Assembly: GCF_000518785.1 (NCBI RefSeq)
Contig: NZ_JAEG01000007.1
Location: 124,001-188,000 of the forward strand
Origin: Paenirhizobium selenitireducens ATCC BAA-1503
GTDB taxonomy: Bacteria; Pseudomonadota; Alphaproteobacteria; Rhizobiales; Rhizobiaceae
Length of the DNA stretch: 64,000 nucleotides
Direction: 5' to 3'
Position numbers and translations under genes: made by a program. Below the pieces are notes generated by a model, which saw only the letters and a list, made by a program, of their open reading frames with translations, was not told the origin of the DNA and did not search any database. Below are positions 26,574-35,449 of this stretch, piece by piece (position 1 is the first letter of the stretch; each line of letters opens with the position of its first letter).

Positions 26574-27146
26574 TCAATTGCGGGCGATGATTTCCTTGCC
26601 GGAGATCTTCATCGTCACGCCGAGCTTGCCGGTCGTGCGGCGCACCAGGAAGCGCGGACGGCGCTCGGCGAAATAGGAGTGGCGGCGGCGCGGCTGGGTT
26701 TCGCGGGCACGGACGTCGCCGAGATGTTCTTCGAGCGGGCGGGCGACGCCGTCTGCCTCGACCATCAGCATGGGAATGCGGAAGGCATCCGACCAGCCGC
26801 GCCAGTCGGCGGCGATGTCGCACAGGTCATGGGCGACCAGAAGCGGGATGCAGAGCTCCGGATCCTCGTGATGCAGTTCGAGCGTAACGGTCACTTCGCC
26901 GTCTCCATGGTCGATCGCCCGTGCAGCCACGCCTTTGAAGGCACGCGCCGGCAAGGCGAATGAAAGAGGCAGGCCGCTCGAGGCCAGGATCTTGCGCAGC
27001 ACGGCACCACGTTCGTCGATGGTTATCGTCACATCGCCGGAAGCACCCCGGGCTGCGTAGGTGACCTGCTGCGGAAACCGAGTCGGATCCAGCCGCAACG
27101 TTGCGCCTGCCCATGCGGGCTTCATAACCGTGTTCGTCATCTTCAT
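26574..27146 (-). CDS. Conserved rhizobial protein, DUF6101-like
   Basis: Soluble protein of 190 residues with no signal peptide or membrane helix. The order of features is LRLDPTRFPQQVTYAARG, a beta-rich part with ITIDERGAVLRK, LELHHEDPELCIPLLVAHDL, a WRGWSDAFRIPMLMVE segment and a basic C-terminus rich in Arg (RRRHSYFAERRPRFLVRRTTG). The layout matches the DUF6101 proteins of Rhizobiaceae as I recall them; no function is known. The basic tail suggests binding to nucleic acid or an anionic surface, which is inference. Confidence 0.6.
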   Translation of the reverse strand: MKMTNTVMKPAWAGATLRLDPTRFPQQVTYAARGASGDVTITIDERGAVLRKILASSGLPLSFALPARAFKGVAARAIDHGDGEVTVTLELHHEDPELCIPLLVAHDLCDIAADWRGWSDAFRIPMLMVEADGVARPLEEHLGDVRARETQPRRRHSYFAERRPRFLVRRTTGKLGVTMKISGKEIIARN

Positions 27147-27411
27147 GCTACCCTTGTTTTACCCGAGAGCGCTTCATGCGTTCATCTGACTGGGACTTTT
27201 CGTCCTCTATGGCGTGAAGGTAGCGTCTCCCCATGAGAGACAGCTTAAAAATCGCGGTTAAAAAAACTTTGCCGGCTCAAATGGTTAGCGTTTTCGAATG
27301 GGGCACGGTTTCGAAAGCGTGAACAGGCCGGGCCCGTGTCAGGCCGGGACAAGCCTCGTTCGCCAGTATCTGCGAAATTTGTAATGCTTCGTTCGCAAGA
27401 GAGCCGATCCC

Positions 27412-30030
27412 ATGGTTTCGACCTATCTGAGCTACGACCTCGTCGTGCGCGATATCAAATCCAGCCTCAACCGTACCGCCAGCGACGCGCAGGTCGCGCG
27501 CGAATCGGCCTATTACGAAGAGAATATCGGCAAGGTGACGTCGGTCGACGAGTTCCTCGACGACTACCGGCTCTACTCCTTCGCCATGAAGGCGCACGGC
27601 CTGGAAGACATGACCTATGCCAAGGCCTTCATGCGCAAGGTCCTGGAAAGCGACCTGACCGACGATAACAGCTATGCCAACAAGCTGACCGACGACCGCT
27701 ACCGCAATTTCGCCGCCGCCTTTTCGTTTTCGTCGTCGACCAAGATCCCGCAGACCGAGGCGCAGACGGACGAGGTGATCGGGCTCTACAACGCGACCAT
27801 CGTCAACAGGGACGAGCAGCTCGCCGAAGATACCCGCTACTACGAGATCATGGTCGATCGTGCGACCAATGTGGATGTCTTCCTGCACGACGAACGGCTG
27901 CGGGACTACGTGCTGACGGCCTACGGCATCGACCGGAAGAACTACAATTACGACATGGTCCGCGGCGCGATGTCGAGCAATGTCAGCGATCCGGCCAGCT
28001 ACTACAATACGGTCATTCTTCCCCAGGCGAACGGTGCTTCCACCCAGATCACCAACAACAACACCATCCTGACCGCAGTCAACGGTCGGGTGACGGCCAT
28101 GACGCTGGCCGCGACCATGCAGAGTGTCATCGACCAGCAGCCAGTGATCCAGGGGCAGATCGACAATCTCGAACTGCAGAAGCTCGAACCGGCCGCCGAC
28201 ATCCCGGCGCTCGATGCGCAGATCGCCACGCTGCAGGCGCAGATCCAGGCGATGTACACCGCCGTCGGCGTCACGGACGTCAGCGAGGTGCCGCCGCTTC
28301 TTTCAGCCCAGCAGACCATCATCGACAACTACAACGCCATCCTGCCGCCGATCGGCACGGAGACGACGGCGCTGGTCAACAAGCTCAAGGCAGACAACAA
28401 GCGGCTGCAGAGCGTCGTCTCGGGTTTTTCCGCCTATGAACAGCTGGCCAATGCCTTCGGCTTTGCCAGCGACGGAACCGTGGCCGCCGGCTCGGCGCAA
28501 ACCGCCGAGAACAAGAAGGCTACGACCAATCTCTATGTCTTCGGCCAGGATCGGCTCACCCGAACCGGCGCCATGCTGAACGACGAATACTACAAGTCTA
28601 AGATCGGCGGCATGGCAACGGTCGACGACCTTCTGGCCGACAGCCGGCTGGTATCCTACATCAGGACCGCTTTCGGGCTGACCAGCGCCGCCATCGTCTC
28701 CTCCACGCTGAAATTCGTCATCACCAGCGATCCGGACGATCCGGCGAGCTATCTCAACCAGCAGTACAAGACGAACAAGAATTACGACAATTTCGTCGCG
28801 CTGGCCCGGGCGACCAACTACCAGGCGGACGGCACGCTTGCCGCCGGTGATCCGCCGCAGACCCCGCAGCAGCTGTTGCAGACCTCGAGCCGCTACTTCT
28901 CGGGTTATGACGATACCTTCGAGGAAGCCGACGACCGGGCGATCAAGGCTTACAAGAACGCGCTGGCCGGATTCAACACCGACAGCGGCAGCATTCGCAC
29001 CGTCGACGAACTGGTGAATACCAATGCCGTCTACACCTTTGCCATGCAGGCCGTCGGCCTCGATCCCGACGAAATCTCCAAGCGGACGATGAAAAAGGTG
29101 CTGATGAGCGACCTCGACGATCCGAAGAGCTTTGCCAATTCGCTGAAGGACGATCGCTACGTCAAGTTCTCCCGCCTGTTCAACTTCGATGAGAAGGGCG
29201 AGCTGAGCTGGCCTGCGATGGCCCAGGACGAAGGTACGATCAAGAAATACGCCAAGAACTACATCGTCCAGAAGACCCGCTTCGCCGACGAGGATCAGAA
29301 GGAAAAGCTCAAGAAGGATGCCGAAACCGAGGCCGAGTATTACCAGGACAAGATTTCCAGCCTGAAGACGCTCGACGAATTCCTCGGCGACAAGCGGCTC
29401 GTCGACGTGGCGCTCGTCGCCAAGGGGATCGCACCCGAGAACGTGACCGCCGATTTCATGAAGAAGGTCTTCGCCTCCGATCTCGGCGATCCGAAGAGCT
29501 TCGTTCACGAACAGCCGGACAGCCGCTTCGCCGAGCTTCTGGCCTCGTTCAATTTCAACGAAAACGGCAAGGTCGCCAGCACCCCCAACGATGGCATCCA
29601 GACGCCGGGGGAAGTGCGCGAGGAGCTCAACCTGTTCCTCCGCCAGACCCTCGAGACGGAGGAGGGCAACAACAATGCCGGCGTCCGGCTCGCGCTCTAT
29701 TTCGAGCGCATGGCCGGGTCGATCACCTCGGCCTACGACATTCTCGGCGATACGGCGCTGCTCGAATTCTTCCGCACCACCTACAGCCTGCCGGCCGAAC
29801 TCTCCAGCATGGACATCGACCAGCAGGCACGTATCGTCGAGAAGAACCTGAAACTTGCCGATCTGGCCGATACGGAGAAGCTCTCCAAGCTGGTCCGGCG
29901 CTTCACGATTATGTACGACCTGGAAAACGGCGGCGGCTCGTCTCCCTCCCTGTCGATCCTGACGGGCGGCGGCAATGTCGGCATCAATGCCGACCTGCTG
30001 ATGTCGATTTCGCAGCTGCGCGCGGGTTGA
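27412..30030 (+). CDS. Giant DUF1217 protein with six repeats (first of a tandem pair)
   Basis: Protein of 872 residues built from about six copies of the DUF1217 unit. A unit begins like YYEENIGKVTSVDEFLDDYRLYSFAMKA, continues with a KKVLESDLTDxxSYANKL segment and ends AFxFxxxG. An extra coiled-coil-like stretch of about 130 residues, rich in Gln, Leu and Ala, splits the second unit (around residues 210-340). There is no signal peptide or membrane helix. The N-terminus MVSTYLSYDLVVRDIKSSLN is conserved in the next gene. DUF1217 genes in alphaproteobacteria tend to lie with flagellar genes, so export through the flagellar apparatus is possible, but no flagellar gene is in this window. Function unknown. 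Confidence 0.85.
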   Translation: MVSTYLSYDLVVRDIKSSLNRTASDAQVARESAYYEENIGKVTSVDEFLDDYRLYSFAMKAHGLEDMTYAKAFMRKVLESDLTDDNSYANKLTDDRYRNFAAAFSFSSSTKIPQTEAQTDEVIGLYNATIVNRDEQLAEDTRYYEIMVDRATNVDVFLHDERLRDYVLTAYGIDRKNYNYDMVRGAMSSNVSDPASYYNTVILPQANGASTQITNNNTILTAVNGRVTAMTLAATMQSVIDQQPVIQGQIDNLELQKLEPAADIPALDAQIATLQAQIQAMYTAVGVTDVSEVPPLLSAQQTIIDNYNAILPPIGTETTALVNKLKADNKRLQSVVSGFSAYEQLANAFGFASDGTVAAGSAQTAENKKATTNLYVFGQDRLTRTGAMLNDEYYKSKIGGMATVDDLLADSRLVSYIRTAFGLTSAAIVSSTLKFVITSDPDDPASYLNQQYKTNKNYDNFVALARATNYQADGTLAAGDPPQTPQQLLQTSSRYFSGYDDTFEEADDRAIKAYKNALAGFNTDSGSIRTVDELVNTNAVYTFAMQAVGLDPDEISKRTMKKVLMSDLDDPKSFANSLKDDRYVKFSRLFNFDEKGELSWPAMAQDEGTIKKYAKNYIVQKTRFADEDQKEKLKKDAETEAEYYQDKISSLKTLDEFLGDKRLVDVALVAKGIAPENVTADFMKKVFASDLGDPKSFVHEQPDSRFAELLASFNFNENGKVASTPNDGIQTPGEVREELNLFLRQTLETEEGNNNAGVRLALYFERMAGSITSAYDILGDTALLEFFRTTYSLPAELSSMDIDQQARIVEKNLKLADLADTEKLSKLVRRFTIMYDLENGGGSSPSLSILTGGGNVGINADLLMSISQLRAG

Positions 30031-30143
30031 CGGCCGCCATTGCGGCCTCCCTGACGTCTGTTGGATACAGCTAAGCCCTGAGCAAGTTTCGGGTTGCATG
30101 TTAGTCGTTATATTTAACGTCATTTTCCCGTGAAGGACCCGCC

Positions 30144-32345
30144 ATGGTCTCGACCTACCTGAGCTACGACCTCGTCGCGCGTGACATAAAGGCCAGCCTT
30201 GACCGCACCGCATCCGACGCGCAGGTGGCGCGGGAGGCGGCCTATTACGAAGAGAATATCGGCAAGGTGACGTCGGTCGAAGAGTTCCTCGACGACTACC
30301 GGCTCTATTCCTACGCGATGAAGGCCTACGGCCTGGAAGACATGACCTATGCCACCGCCTTCATGAAGAAGGTGCTGGAAAGCGACCTGACCGACGAGGA
30401 CAGCTACGCCAACAAGCTGACCGACGACCGCTATCGCAACTTCGCCACTGCCTTCCAGTTCACCGCTGCCACCAAGGACGCCCAGTCGGATGCGCAGGAG
30501 ACGGCGGTCTTCGACCTCTATGCGCTGGCCCAGCTGGAAGAGACGGCGGACATCAAGGAGGCGACCGATTATTACGAGTCGGTGATCGACAACATCTCCT
30601 CGGCAGAGGGCCTGGTCGGCACCAACAAGCTGTTCGGCTACATCCTCGACGCCTACGGGATCGACCGCACCTATTATACCGACGAACATTTCATCAAGGT
30701 GCTGACCAGCGATCTCGATGACGAGAACAGCTATGTCAACCAGCTGGTCGCCACCGACGAAGCGTCCGACAACGACTACAATTCGGCGGCCTTCCTGGCG
30801 CTTGCCCAGGCTTTCAGCTTCAACACCGACGGCTCGCTGTCGGGTGACAGCGCCCAGACCGACGCGCAGAAGGAGGCTACCGTCTCCGCCTATGTCGCTG
30901 CCAATGCGACCTATGCCTCGGAATACACCCTGGAACGCGAGCAGGCCTATTTCGAATCGAAGATCACGACGATCACGACGGTCGACGAAATCACCGGCGA
31001 CGAGCGGCTGTTCGAATATGTCAAGGCTGCCTTCCAGCTCGATTCCGGCCTCCTGAAGTCGGAATTCTACAATATCGTCACCAGCGATCTCGACGACGAG
31101 AACAACTACGCCGCCATCAATGGCGGCTCGGCCTGGACCAGCATCGCCGCCATGTTCAATTTCGGCGAGGACGGCAACGTCAAGGATGGTCTGCCGGCCC
31201 AGGACGAGGATCAGCTGGCAACCACGCAGTCGGCCTACGAGAACCATTACGACGATGCCGACACCGAGGACCTGCAGACGCTCCTCGACTACTATTCCGA
31301 CGCAATGGCCGACATCACCTCGGTCGACGACCTGCTGGACGACAGCTCGATCCGCGCCATCCTGTTCAAGGCCTTCGGCATCGAGGAGGGCGAATATACC
31401 GATGCGCAGCTGAAAAAGGCACTGACCAGCGATCTCACCGATTCGAAGAGCTATGCGAACAAGACGCGCGATGAACGCCTGATCAATCTGGCCAGCGCCT
31501 TCAACTTCAATTCCGACGGCGAGTCGGAAGCGCCGCTGCTGGCGCAGAACGAGATCACCATCACGACGATGGCCAAGGCCTATATCATCAACCAGATCCG
31601 CTATCTCGAAGATACGGAGCTCGAAACGGCGCAGGCGGATGCGGAGGCGGAGGCGGAATACTACCAGGAGACGATCCTCGGCATCACCAGCGCCTCGGAA
31701 CTCCTGGCGGATCGCCGGCTGGTCGACGTGGTGCTGGTCGCAAAGGGGTTCGACCCGGAGGAGGTGACCGACGACTTCCTCAAGCAGATCTTCCAGTCCG
31801 ACCTCTCGGACGAAAAGAGCTTCGTCAACCAGCAGGAGGACGAATCCTGGGCCGAGCTGCTCTCATCCTTCAATTTCGACAGTGATGGCCTGCTGACCCG
31901 TGATGCAGTGGGCACCGTCCAGCAGCGCGGTGCGGTGCTCGAAACGCAGAACCTCTACCTTCATCAGATCCTCGAGGAAGACCAGGGCAACAGCAATGCC
32001 GGCGTGCGCCTGGCGCTCTATTTCGAGCGCGTCGCCCCGACGCTCACCGATGCCTACGACCTGCTCGGCGACGACGCCCTTCTGGAGACCTTCCGTGTCG
32101 CCTTCGGCTTCACCGAGGACTTCTCCAACATGGACATCGACATGCAGGCGGCGCTGGTCGACAAGAACCTCAATTTGTCGGACATGCAGGATCCGGAAAA
32201 GGTCAAGAAGTTCCTGCAGCGCTTCACCGCCATGTACGACACCGAAAACGCCGACTATTCCTCCTCCGCGCTTTCCATCCTGTCAGGCAGCACCGGCGGC
32301 ATCAGCGCCGATCTCCTCCTGTCGATCGCCACCCTCAAGAGCTGA
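30144..32345 (+). CDS. Giant DUF1217 protein with six repeats (second of a tandem pair)
   Basis: Protein of 733 residues and paralogue of the preceding gene, with near-identical first 110 residues. Six DUF1217 units can be counted by their starts: YYEENIGKVTS, YYESVIDNISS, YFESKITTITT, YYSDAMADITS, YYQETILGITS and YFERVAPTLTD. Each ends in a FxFxxDG-type turn (for example FSFNTDG, FNFGEDG, FNFNSDG). It lacks the coiled-coil insertion of its neighbour, so all units are compact. It is very acidic and has no signal peptide. The 113-bp gap after the first gene may hold its own promoter. A hairpin (32349-32367) follows the stop. Confidence 0.85.
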   Translation: MVSTYLSYDLVARDIKASLDRTASDAQVAREAAYYEENIGKVTSVEEFLDDYRLYSYAMKAYGLEDMTYATAFMKKVLESDLTDEDSYANKLTDDRYRNFATAFQFTAATKDAQSDAQETAVFDLYALAQLEETADIKEATDYYESVIDNISSAEGLVGTNKLFGYILDAYGIDRTYYTDEHFIKVLTSDLDDENSYVNQLVATDEASDNDYNSAAFLALAQAFSFNTDGSLSGDSAQTDAQKEATVSAYVAANATYASEYTLEREQAYFESKITTITTVDEITGDERLFEYVKAAFQLDSGLLKSEFYNIVTSDLDDENNYAAINGGSAWTSIAAMFNFGEDGNVKDGLPAQDEDQLATTQSAYENHYDDADTEDLQTLLDYYSDAMADITSVDDLLDDSSIRAILFKAFGIEEGEYTDAQLKKALTSDLTDSKSYANKTRDERLINLASAFNFNSDGESEAPLLAQNEITITTMAKAYIINQIRYLEDTELETAQADAEAEAEYYQETILGITSASELLADRRLVDVVLVAKGFDPEEVTDDFLKQIFQSDLSDEKSFVNQQEDESWAELLSSFNFDSDGLLTRDAVGTVQQRGAVLETQNLYLHQILEEDQGNSNAGVRLALYFERVAPTLTDAYDLLGDDALLETFRVAFGFTEDFSNMDIDMQAALVDKNLNLSDMQDPEKVKKFLQRFTAMYDTENADYSSSALSILSGSTGGISADLLLSIATLKS

Positions 32346-32348
32346 AGC

Positions 32349-32370
32349 GGGACGCAAGGGGCGTCCCTTG
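32349..32370 (+). terminator. Possible terminator after the second DUF1217 gene
   Basis: GGGACGC / GCGTCCC hairpin with a short loop, directly after the stop and before the Mod-box. There is no long T-run, so it may be a weak or non-intrinsic terminator. Confidence 0.45.
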
Positions 32371-32391
32371 TCGGGGGCCTTCCTTTCGGCT

Positions 32392-32419
32392 ATCGATATA
32401 TCCATTGAGATATATCGAT
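32392..32419. promoter_or_regulatory. Mod-box (ModE operator) upstream of modA
   Basis: Perfect 11-bp inverted repeat, ATCGATATATC and GATATATCGAT, with spacer CATTGA. It matches the E. coli ModE operator pattern of a TATAT-rich palindrome with about 6 bp between arms. It lies 16 bp before the modA ATG, so bound ModE-molybdate would block transcription or initiation when molybdate is plentiful. Confidence 0.88.
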
Positions 32420-32435
32420 TCCCTGGGAGGTTTTC

Positions 32436-33239
32436 ATGCTTGCTTCATTCCACTCGCTTCGGGGTCTGGCAAAGGTCGCCATAGTCGCCGCGGCCTTTCT
32501 CGCCCAGCCCGTAACATCTGTCTTCGCCGAAGACGGCGTAACGGTCTTTGCCGCCGCCAGCCTGAAGGACGTTCTCGGCGAGATCTCCACGGCCTGGAAG
32601 GCCGAGACGGGCATGGAGACGACACTGTCGTTTGCCGGGAGCTCGGCGCTGGCCAAGCAGATCGAGGAGGGTGCGCCGGCCGACCTCTTCATCTCCGCCG
32701 ACCTGAAATGGATGGACCATCTGGAAAAGGCCGAGCTGCTCCGCGCCGAGAGCCGCGTCAATCTGCTCGGTAACCGCATCGTGCTGGTGGCGCCGAAGGA
32801 TGCGGCGACCACAGCGACGATCGCCGACGGTTTTCCGCTCGCGGATCTGCTGGCTGGCGGGCATCTCGCCATGGCCAATACCGATTCCGTGCCGGCCGGC
32901 ATCTATGGCAAGGCGGCGCTGCAGACGCTCGGCGTCTGGAATGGCGTCAAGGACCATGTGGCCCAGGCGGAAAACGTGCGCGCCGCGCTGCTGCTCGTTT
33001 CGCGGGGCGAGGCGCCGCTCGGCATCGTTTACGAGACCGACGCCAAGGCGGACGCCGGCGTCAAGGTCGTGGACCGCTTCCCCGAATCGAGCCATCCTGC
33101 CATCGTCTATCCCGCTGCCGTGCTGAAGGAGGCGAAGAATGCCGATGACGCCGCCGCCTTCCTCGCTTATCTGCAGGGAGCAAAGGCGCACGCCATCTTC
33201 ACGGCCGCCGGCTTCACCGTGCTGGCCAAGACCAACTAG
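32436..33239 (+). CDS. modA: Molybdate ABC transporter substrate-binding protein
   Basis: Periplasmic molybdate-binding protein of 267 residues. The signal peptide (LAKVAIVAAAFLAQPVTSVFA) is followed by the ModA core: VTVFAAASLKDVLGEI, LSFAGSSALAKQIEEGAPADLFISAD, then GIVYETDAKAD and the C-terminal FLAYLQGAKAHAIF. The Ser residues in AAASL and AGSSA contact the oxyanion. It is the first gene of modABC, 16 bp behind a perfect Mod-box, so it should be induced by molybdate starvation. It supplies molybdenum cofactor enzymes. Confidence 0.95.
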   Translation: MLASFHSLRGLAKVAIVAAAFLAQPVTSVFAEDGVTVFAAASLKDVLGEISTAWKAETGMETTLSFAGSSALAKQIEEGAPADLFISADLKWMDHLEKAELLRAESRVNLLGNRIVLVAPKDAATTATIADGFPLADLLAGGHLAMANTDSVPAGIYGKAALQTLGVWNGVKDHVAQAENVRAALLLVSRGEAPLGIVYETDAKADAGVKVVDRFPESSHPAIVYPAAVLKEAKNADDAAAFLAYLQGAKAHAIFTAAGFTVLAKTN

Positions 33240-33251
33240 GATCGATCCGGC

Positions 33252-33944
33252 GTGGCGTTGACCGCGGAAGAATTGACGGCCATGCTGCTCAGCCTGAAGG
33301 TCGCGGCAACCGCCGTGGCCTTCTCGCTGCCCTTCGGCATTGCGGTCGCTTGGGCTTTGTCCCGGCGCGACTTCTGGGGCAAGAGCCTGCTCAACGGCCT
33401 CGTCTATCTTCCATTGATCATGCCGCCGGTGGTGACCGGCTATCTTCTGCTGCTGACCTTCGGCCGGCGCGGTGCCGTCGGCGCCTTCCTCGATGAATGG
33501 TTCGGCCTGGTCTTTTCCTTCCGCTGGACCGGCGCGGCGCTCGCCGCCGCCGTCATGGGTTTTCCCCTGCTGGTGCGGTCCATCCGCCTGTCGCTGGATG
33601 CCGTCGACCGCCGGCTCGAAACGGCGGCCTCCACCCTCGGCGCCAATCCGCCCTGGGTCTTCGCCACCGTCACCCTGCCGCTGATCCTGCCGGGCATCGC
33701 TGCCGGCTCGGTGCTGGCCTTCGCCAAGGCCATGGGCGAGTTCGGCGCGACGATCACCTTCGTTTCCAATATTCCGGGCGAAACCCAGACGCTTGCCTCT
33801 GCCATCTACACCTATACCCAGGTGCCCGGTGGCGATCTCGCGGCCATGCGGCTGACGCTGATCTCGATCGTCATCTCGCTTGGCGCCGTCATCGCTTCGG
33901 AAGTCCTGTCGCGCCACATGGCGGCAAGGGTCGGTGCGGCATGA
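33252..33944 (+). CDS. modB: Molybdate ABC transporter permease
   Basis: Inner-membrane permease of 230 residues with about five helices. The permease EAA-type loop (AASTLGANPPWVFATVTLPLILPGI) couples it to ModC. It starts with GTG at 33252, 12 bp after modA, and its TGA overlaps the modC ATG by 4 bp. It forms the membrane channel of the ModABC importer. Confidence 0.95.
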   Translation: MALTAEELTAMLLSLKVAATAVAFSLPFGIAVAWALSRRDFWGKSLLNGLVYLPLIMPPVVTGYLLLLTFGRRGAVGAFLDEWFGLVFSFRWTGAALAAAVMGFPLLVRSIRLSLDAVDRRLETAASTLGANPPWVFATVTLPLILPGIAAGSVLAFAKAMGEFGATITFVSNIPGETQTLASAIYTYTQVPGGDLAAMRLTLISIVISLGAVIASEVLSRHMAARVGAA

Positions 33945-35026
33945 CGCTGGCGATCGATGTCGAGCACAGGCTGGGTGCCTTCGACCTGACGGTCGACCTC
34001 GCCGTTGGCGGCGGCCTGACGGCGCTGTTCGGCCCCTCCGGGTCGGGCAAGACCACGCTGGTCAATCTGGTGGCGGGGCTTATCCGGCCTGACAGCGGCA
34101 GCATCGCCTTCGACGGCGAGACCTGGGTGGACGGTTCGGGTCGGCGCTTCGTGCCGCCGCATCGGCGCCGGATCGGCTATGTCTTCCAGGAGGCGCGGCT
34201 CTTCCCCCACATGACGGTGCGCGGCAACCTGCGCTACGGCGCCCGCTTTGCCCCGCGCGGCGAGCCCGGCGAGACGCTGGAGAGGGTGGTCGAACTGCTG
34301 CGCATCGGACACCTGCTCGACCGCCGCCCGGCGCTTCTCTCCGGCGGCGAGAAGCAGCGCGTTGCTCTCGGCCGCGCCCTGATGGCCAAGCCGCGCCTGC
34401 TCTTGATGGACGAGCCTTTGTCCGCCCTCGACAACGATCTCAAGGCGGCCATCCTGCCGGATATCGAGCGCATGCGCGACGAGGCCGGCATCCCGATCCT
34501 CTATGTCAGCCATTCCATCGAGGAGGTCACGCGGCTGGCGACGCGGGTGGTGGTCATGGCCGCCGGCAAGTCGGTCGCCATCGGCCGGCCGGACGAGGTG
34601 CTGAACGTCGTGCCGACCGCCGCAGGTGCGATGAAGTCAGGCAGTTTCCTGCACGCTGTGGTCACCGGGCACAGTTCTGACGAGGGCCTGACCTTCGCCG
34701 AATCCCGGGCCGGCCCGCTCTTCCTGCGCGCCACCGACATTCCGGTCGGCGCCCATATCCGGGCCTTCGTTCCGACCAGTGAGGTCGTGCTCGCGACATC
34801 CCTGCCGGACGGGATTTCGACGCTCAACCGGCTGAAGGGCAGGGTGGAGGAGATCGGCGACGCCGGCAGCGTCATCATGGTGTCGATCGACTGCAATGGC
34901 GACAGGGTGCTGGCTGAGATCACCCGGCGCTCCGCCGCCAATCTCGGCCTGGTGCAGGGCATGCCGATCAATCTGCTGTTCAAGACGGTCTCGATCGGTG
35001 CCGAGGGCATCTATCGCACGACCTGA
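33941..35026 (+). CDS. modC: Molybdate ABC transporter ATP-binding protein
   Basis: ATPase subunit of 361 residues. Walker A (FGPSGSGKTTLVNLVAG), Q-loop (GYVFQEARLFPHMTV), signature LSGGEKQRVALGRAL and Walker B LLLMDEPLSALD are all intact. A C-terminal TOBE/Mop-like domain (about residues 290-360, STLNRLKGRVEEIGDAGS) can bind molybdate and give feedback inhibition, as in other ModC proteins. Its ATG overlaps the modB stop. It converges on the one-domain modE gene 27 bp downstream. Confidence 0.96.
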   Translation: MTLAIDVEHRLGAFDLTVDLAVGGGLTALFGPSGSGKTTLVNLVAGLIRPDSGSIAFDGETWVDGSGRRFVPPHRRRIGYVFQEARLFPHMTVRGNLRYGARFAPRGEPGETLERVVELLRIGHLLDRRPALLSGGEKQRVALGRALMAKPRLLLMDEPLSALDNDLKAAILPDIERMRDEAGIPILYVSHSIEEVTRLATRVVVMAAGKSVAIGRPDEVLNVVPTAAGAMKSGSFLHAVVTGHSSDEGLTFAESRAGPLFLRATDIPVGAHIRAFVPTSEVVLATSLPDGISTLNRLKGRVEEIGDAGSVIMVSIDCNGDRVLAEITRRSAANLGLVQGMPINLLFKTVSIGAEGIYRTT

Positions 35027-35053
35027 AACGGTCCGTTTCCGAGATCCGGGGGC

Positions 35054-35449
35054 TCAGTCTTCGTCAGCGGCTTTTGCCGTTGCCCTCTGTGCGACGAAGC
35101 CGGTGTCCGCCATCGATTCCAGCCAGTGGATATCTTCGGAGAGCACCCGCCGGGCTTCTGCCTCCATCTGCCGGCAGCGGGCGAGCAAGGCCTCGCCAAA
35201 CGGGGTCAGTCCCGCGCCGCCGCCGCTCTTTCCGCCGTGCCGGGTGAAGATCGACGGCTCCCTGAACATCCGGTTGATCTCGTCGGCGAGCAGCCAGGCG
35301 CGCCGATAGGACATGCCCATGGCGACGCCTGCTGCCCGGATCGAACCGTGTTCGGCAATGCCCGACAGCAGCCCGACCTTGCCGGGTCCGAGCCGCACGC
35401 CGTTGGCGAGGTCGATGCGCAGCGTCAGCCGTGTCGCCTTGCCGCTCAT
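35054..35449 (-). CDS. One-domain ModE-like winged helix-turn-helix regulator
   Basis: Regulator of 131 residues equal to the N-terminal DNA-binding domain of ModE: LLSGIAEHGSIRAAGVAMGMSYRRAWLLADEINRMF, then FTRHGGKSGGGAGLTPFGEALL. The C-terminal molybdate-binding Mop domains of full ModE are absent, as is common in alphaproteobacteria. It is the obvious candidate to bind the perfect Mod-box upstream of modA. How it senses molybdate without Mop domains is unclear; it may need another Mop protein. The start overlaps the stop of the upstream FAD oxidoreductase by 4 bp, so it belongs to that operon and not to modABC. Confidence 0.88.
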   Translation of the reverse strand: MSGKATRLTLRIDLANGVRLGPGKVGLLSGIAEHGSIRAAGVAMGMSYRRAWLLADEINRMFREPSIFTRHGGKSGGGAGLTPFGEALLARCRQMEAEARRVLSEDIHWLESMADTGFVAQRATAKAADED

